Positions 12,279 through 12,733 of a stretch of 12,733 bases of DNA are shown here, piece after piece. How positions within the stretch are numbered: position 1 is the stretch's first letter; the number at the start of each line of letters is the position of its first letter. The stretch is from positions 327,608-340,340 of the forward strand of contig MU646521.1 of the NCBI GenBank assembly GCA_026770585.1, given 5' to 3'. A program made the position numbers and the translations under genes. Below the pieces are notes generated by a model. That model was not told the origin of the DNA and ran no database searches. It was given only the letters and a program-made list of their open reading frames with translations. The DNA is from Baffinella frigidus (taxonomy: Eukaryota; Cryptophyceae; Cryptomonadales; Baffinellaceae).

Positions 12279-12573
12279 TTCTGGCAACGAAAATTGCTAC
12301 ACAGATTCTTTACTATTACTAGTGAGCCACTCGAGGCTAGAAATGGGACTATTTTAAATGTGGGGTTGTTAAATTTAGTACCAGTCACGAGCAGGCGTGG
12401 TCAAGTTGCGGGCGGAATTCCGCCCGCAACGTGACCAAACGCCCCCCTTTGTGTGTCAAAATTACTGCACACCTCTTTCCCCCCTTCACTTGTAAACGCA
12501 TCCCTGTTTGTTAAAAGTCCCATTTCTAGCCTCGAGTGGAGACCCAATCGTGCAGTAAATCGCGTTGCCAGAA
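12279..12573. mobile_element. Outer foldback N enclosing element K3
   Basis: TTCTGGCAACGAAAATTGCT with ACACAGATT on the left pairs loosely with TTCTGGCAACGCGATTTACT with GCACGATT (other strand) on the right. This is the TTCGTTGCC plus GTGTAGTAA box in inverted pairing. Element K3 sits between the arms, so it may have inserted into N, or N and K3 are outer and inner parts of one element. Confidence 0.6.
12327..12539 (+). mobile_element. Foldback element K, copy 3
   Basis: Perfect 24-bp inverted ends CCACTCGAGGCTAGAAATGG plus GACT (12327-12350 and 12516-12539). Inside are TATTTTAAATGTGGGGTTGT, TAGTACCAGTCACGAGCAGG and a strong apex palindrome, 12399-12436, centred on GGAATTCC (GTTGCGGGCGG arms, one mismatch near the base). 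AAATTACTGCACACC follows. The perfect ends suggest this is the youngest K member here. Confidence 0.9.
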
Positions 12574-12583
12574 ATGATAGACT

Positions 12584-12607
12584 CAGCCAACCAGGGTTGG
12601 TTGGCTG
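12584..12607. repeat. Hairpin CAGCCAACCA/TGGTTGGCTG
   Basis: Perfect 10-bp arms around loop GGGT, just outside foldback N. Confidence 0.85.
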
Positions 12608-12733
12608 GGAGGCGACAAGCGAGAGCAGAAAGATGCTCTAGAGAGTCACCTACCCAGAGTCATATATCACCGAGTATACAACAGTATACGAAGAATAAAT
12701 ATTTTTAACCGGTTCCGTAGTTAAGAAGCCTCA
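12608..12733. other. Unassigned right edge
   Basis: Becomes AT-rich to the end (GTATACAACAGTATAC, AATAAATATTTTTAACC). AATAAA at 12694 resembles a poly(A) signal, but no upstream gene supports it. Confidence 0.4.

Noticed and set aside
12694-12712. AATAAA as a polyadenylation signal
   Set aside because: A common hexamer in AT-rich sequence with no supporting upstream gene.

Overview
This window looks like non-coding, repeat-dominated nuclear DNA from a eukaryote. I found no convincing protein gene, tRNA, rRNA or transposase. The open frames present are explained by heptamer arrays, purine microsatellites, satellite copies or chance. Heptamers of the TTTAGGG class recur throughout, which is the plant-type telomere unit also used by many green algae and some other protists. 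With the CCTAGG-rich foldback elements, this suggests a large, repeat-laden algal or protist genome. A prasinophyte-type green alga is my guess, at low confidence. C-rich and G-rich orientations both occur, so this is an interstitial or subtelomere-like mosaic and not a simple chromosome end.

Layout. 1-233 is a 20/21-bp minisatellite. 234-2000 is dense with short foldback elements: family A (370-473, 1136-1236), family B (657-777, 1365-1486), palindrome C (1346-1568), a long hairpin D (1583-1737) and element E1 (1775-1956). 2001-2934 is a duplicated 140-160 bp block (R1) around a dispersed 24-bp motif and foldback F. 2935-4140 holds foldbacks G1 and H and unassigned sequence. 4150-4562 is a TATAGGG array. 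4717-5430 is a patchwork of repeat R2, a GTACCTC-box repeat and element remnants. 5457-5984 is a TTTCGGG array and its degenerate edge. 6000-6856 is a satellite of about 200 bp. 6858-7164 is foldback L and element E3. 7235-7471 is simple repeats. 7600-8645 holds repeat R3, foldback I and element K1. 8666-10172 is telomere-like G-rich DNA carrying four copies of a 58-bp motif. 10288-10551 is a GA tract and hairpins. 10645-10887 is a composite family-B element. 10961-11075 is an inverted heptamer block. 11212-12573 holds foldbacks M, K2, G2, E2 and a nested pair N/K3.

How it fits together. The foldbacks behave like non-autonomous DNA transposons (MITEs). In three cases the window itself holds the uninserted site, which shows TA target duplication: 370-473 inside a minisatellite unit, 659-775 against a tandem duplicate, and 1367-1484 against the other arm of the palindrome it entered. 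Families with different termini share internal modules: a CCTAGG / CCTAC-N-GTAGG core, a TGATCACGTT-type apex hairpin, and a GTGTAGTAA...TTCGTTGCC box. That modular sharing, and paired base changes that keep stems intact between copies, are the most interesting signals here. Any transposase mobilising these elements must be encoded elsewhere.
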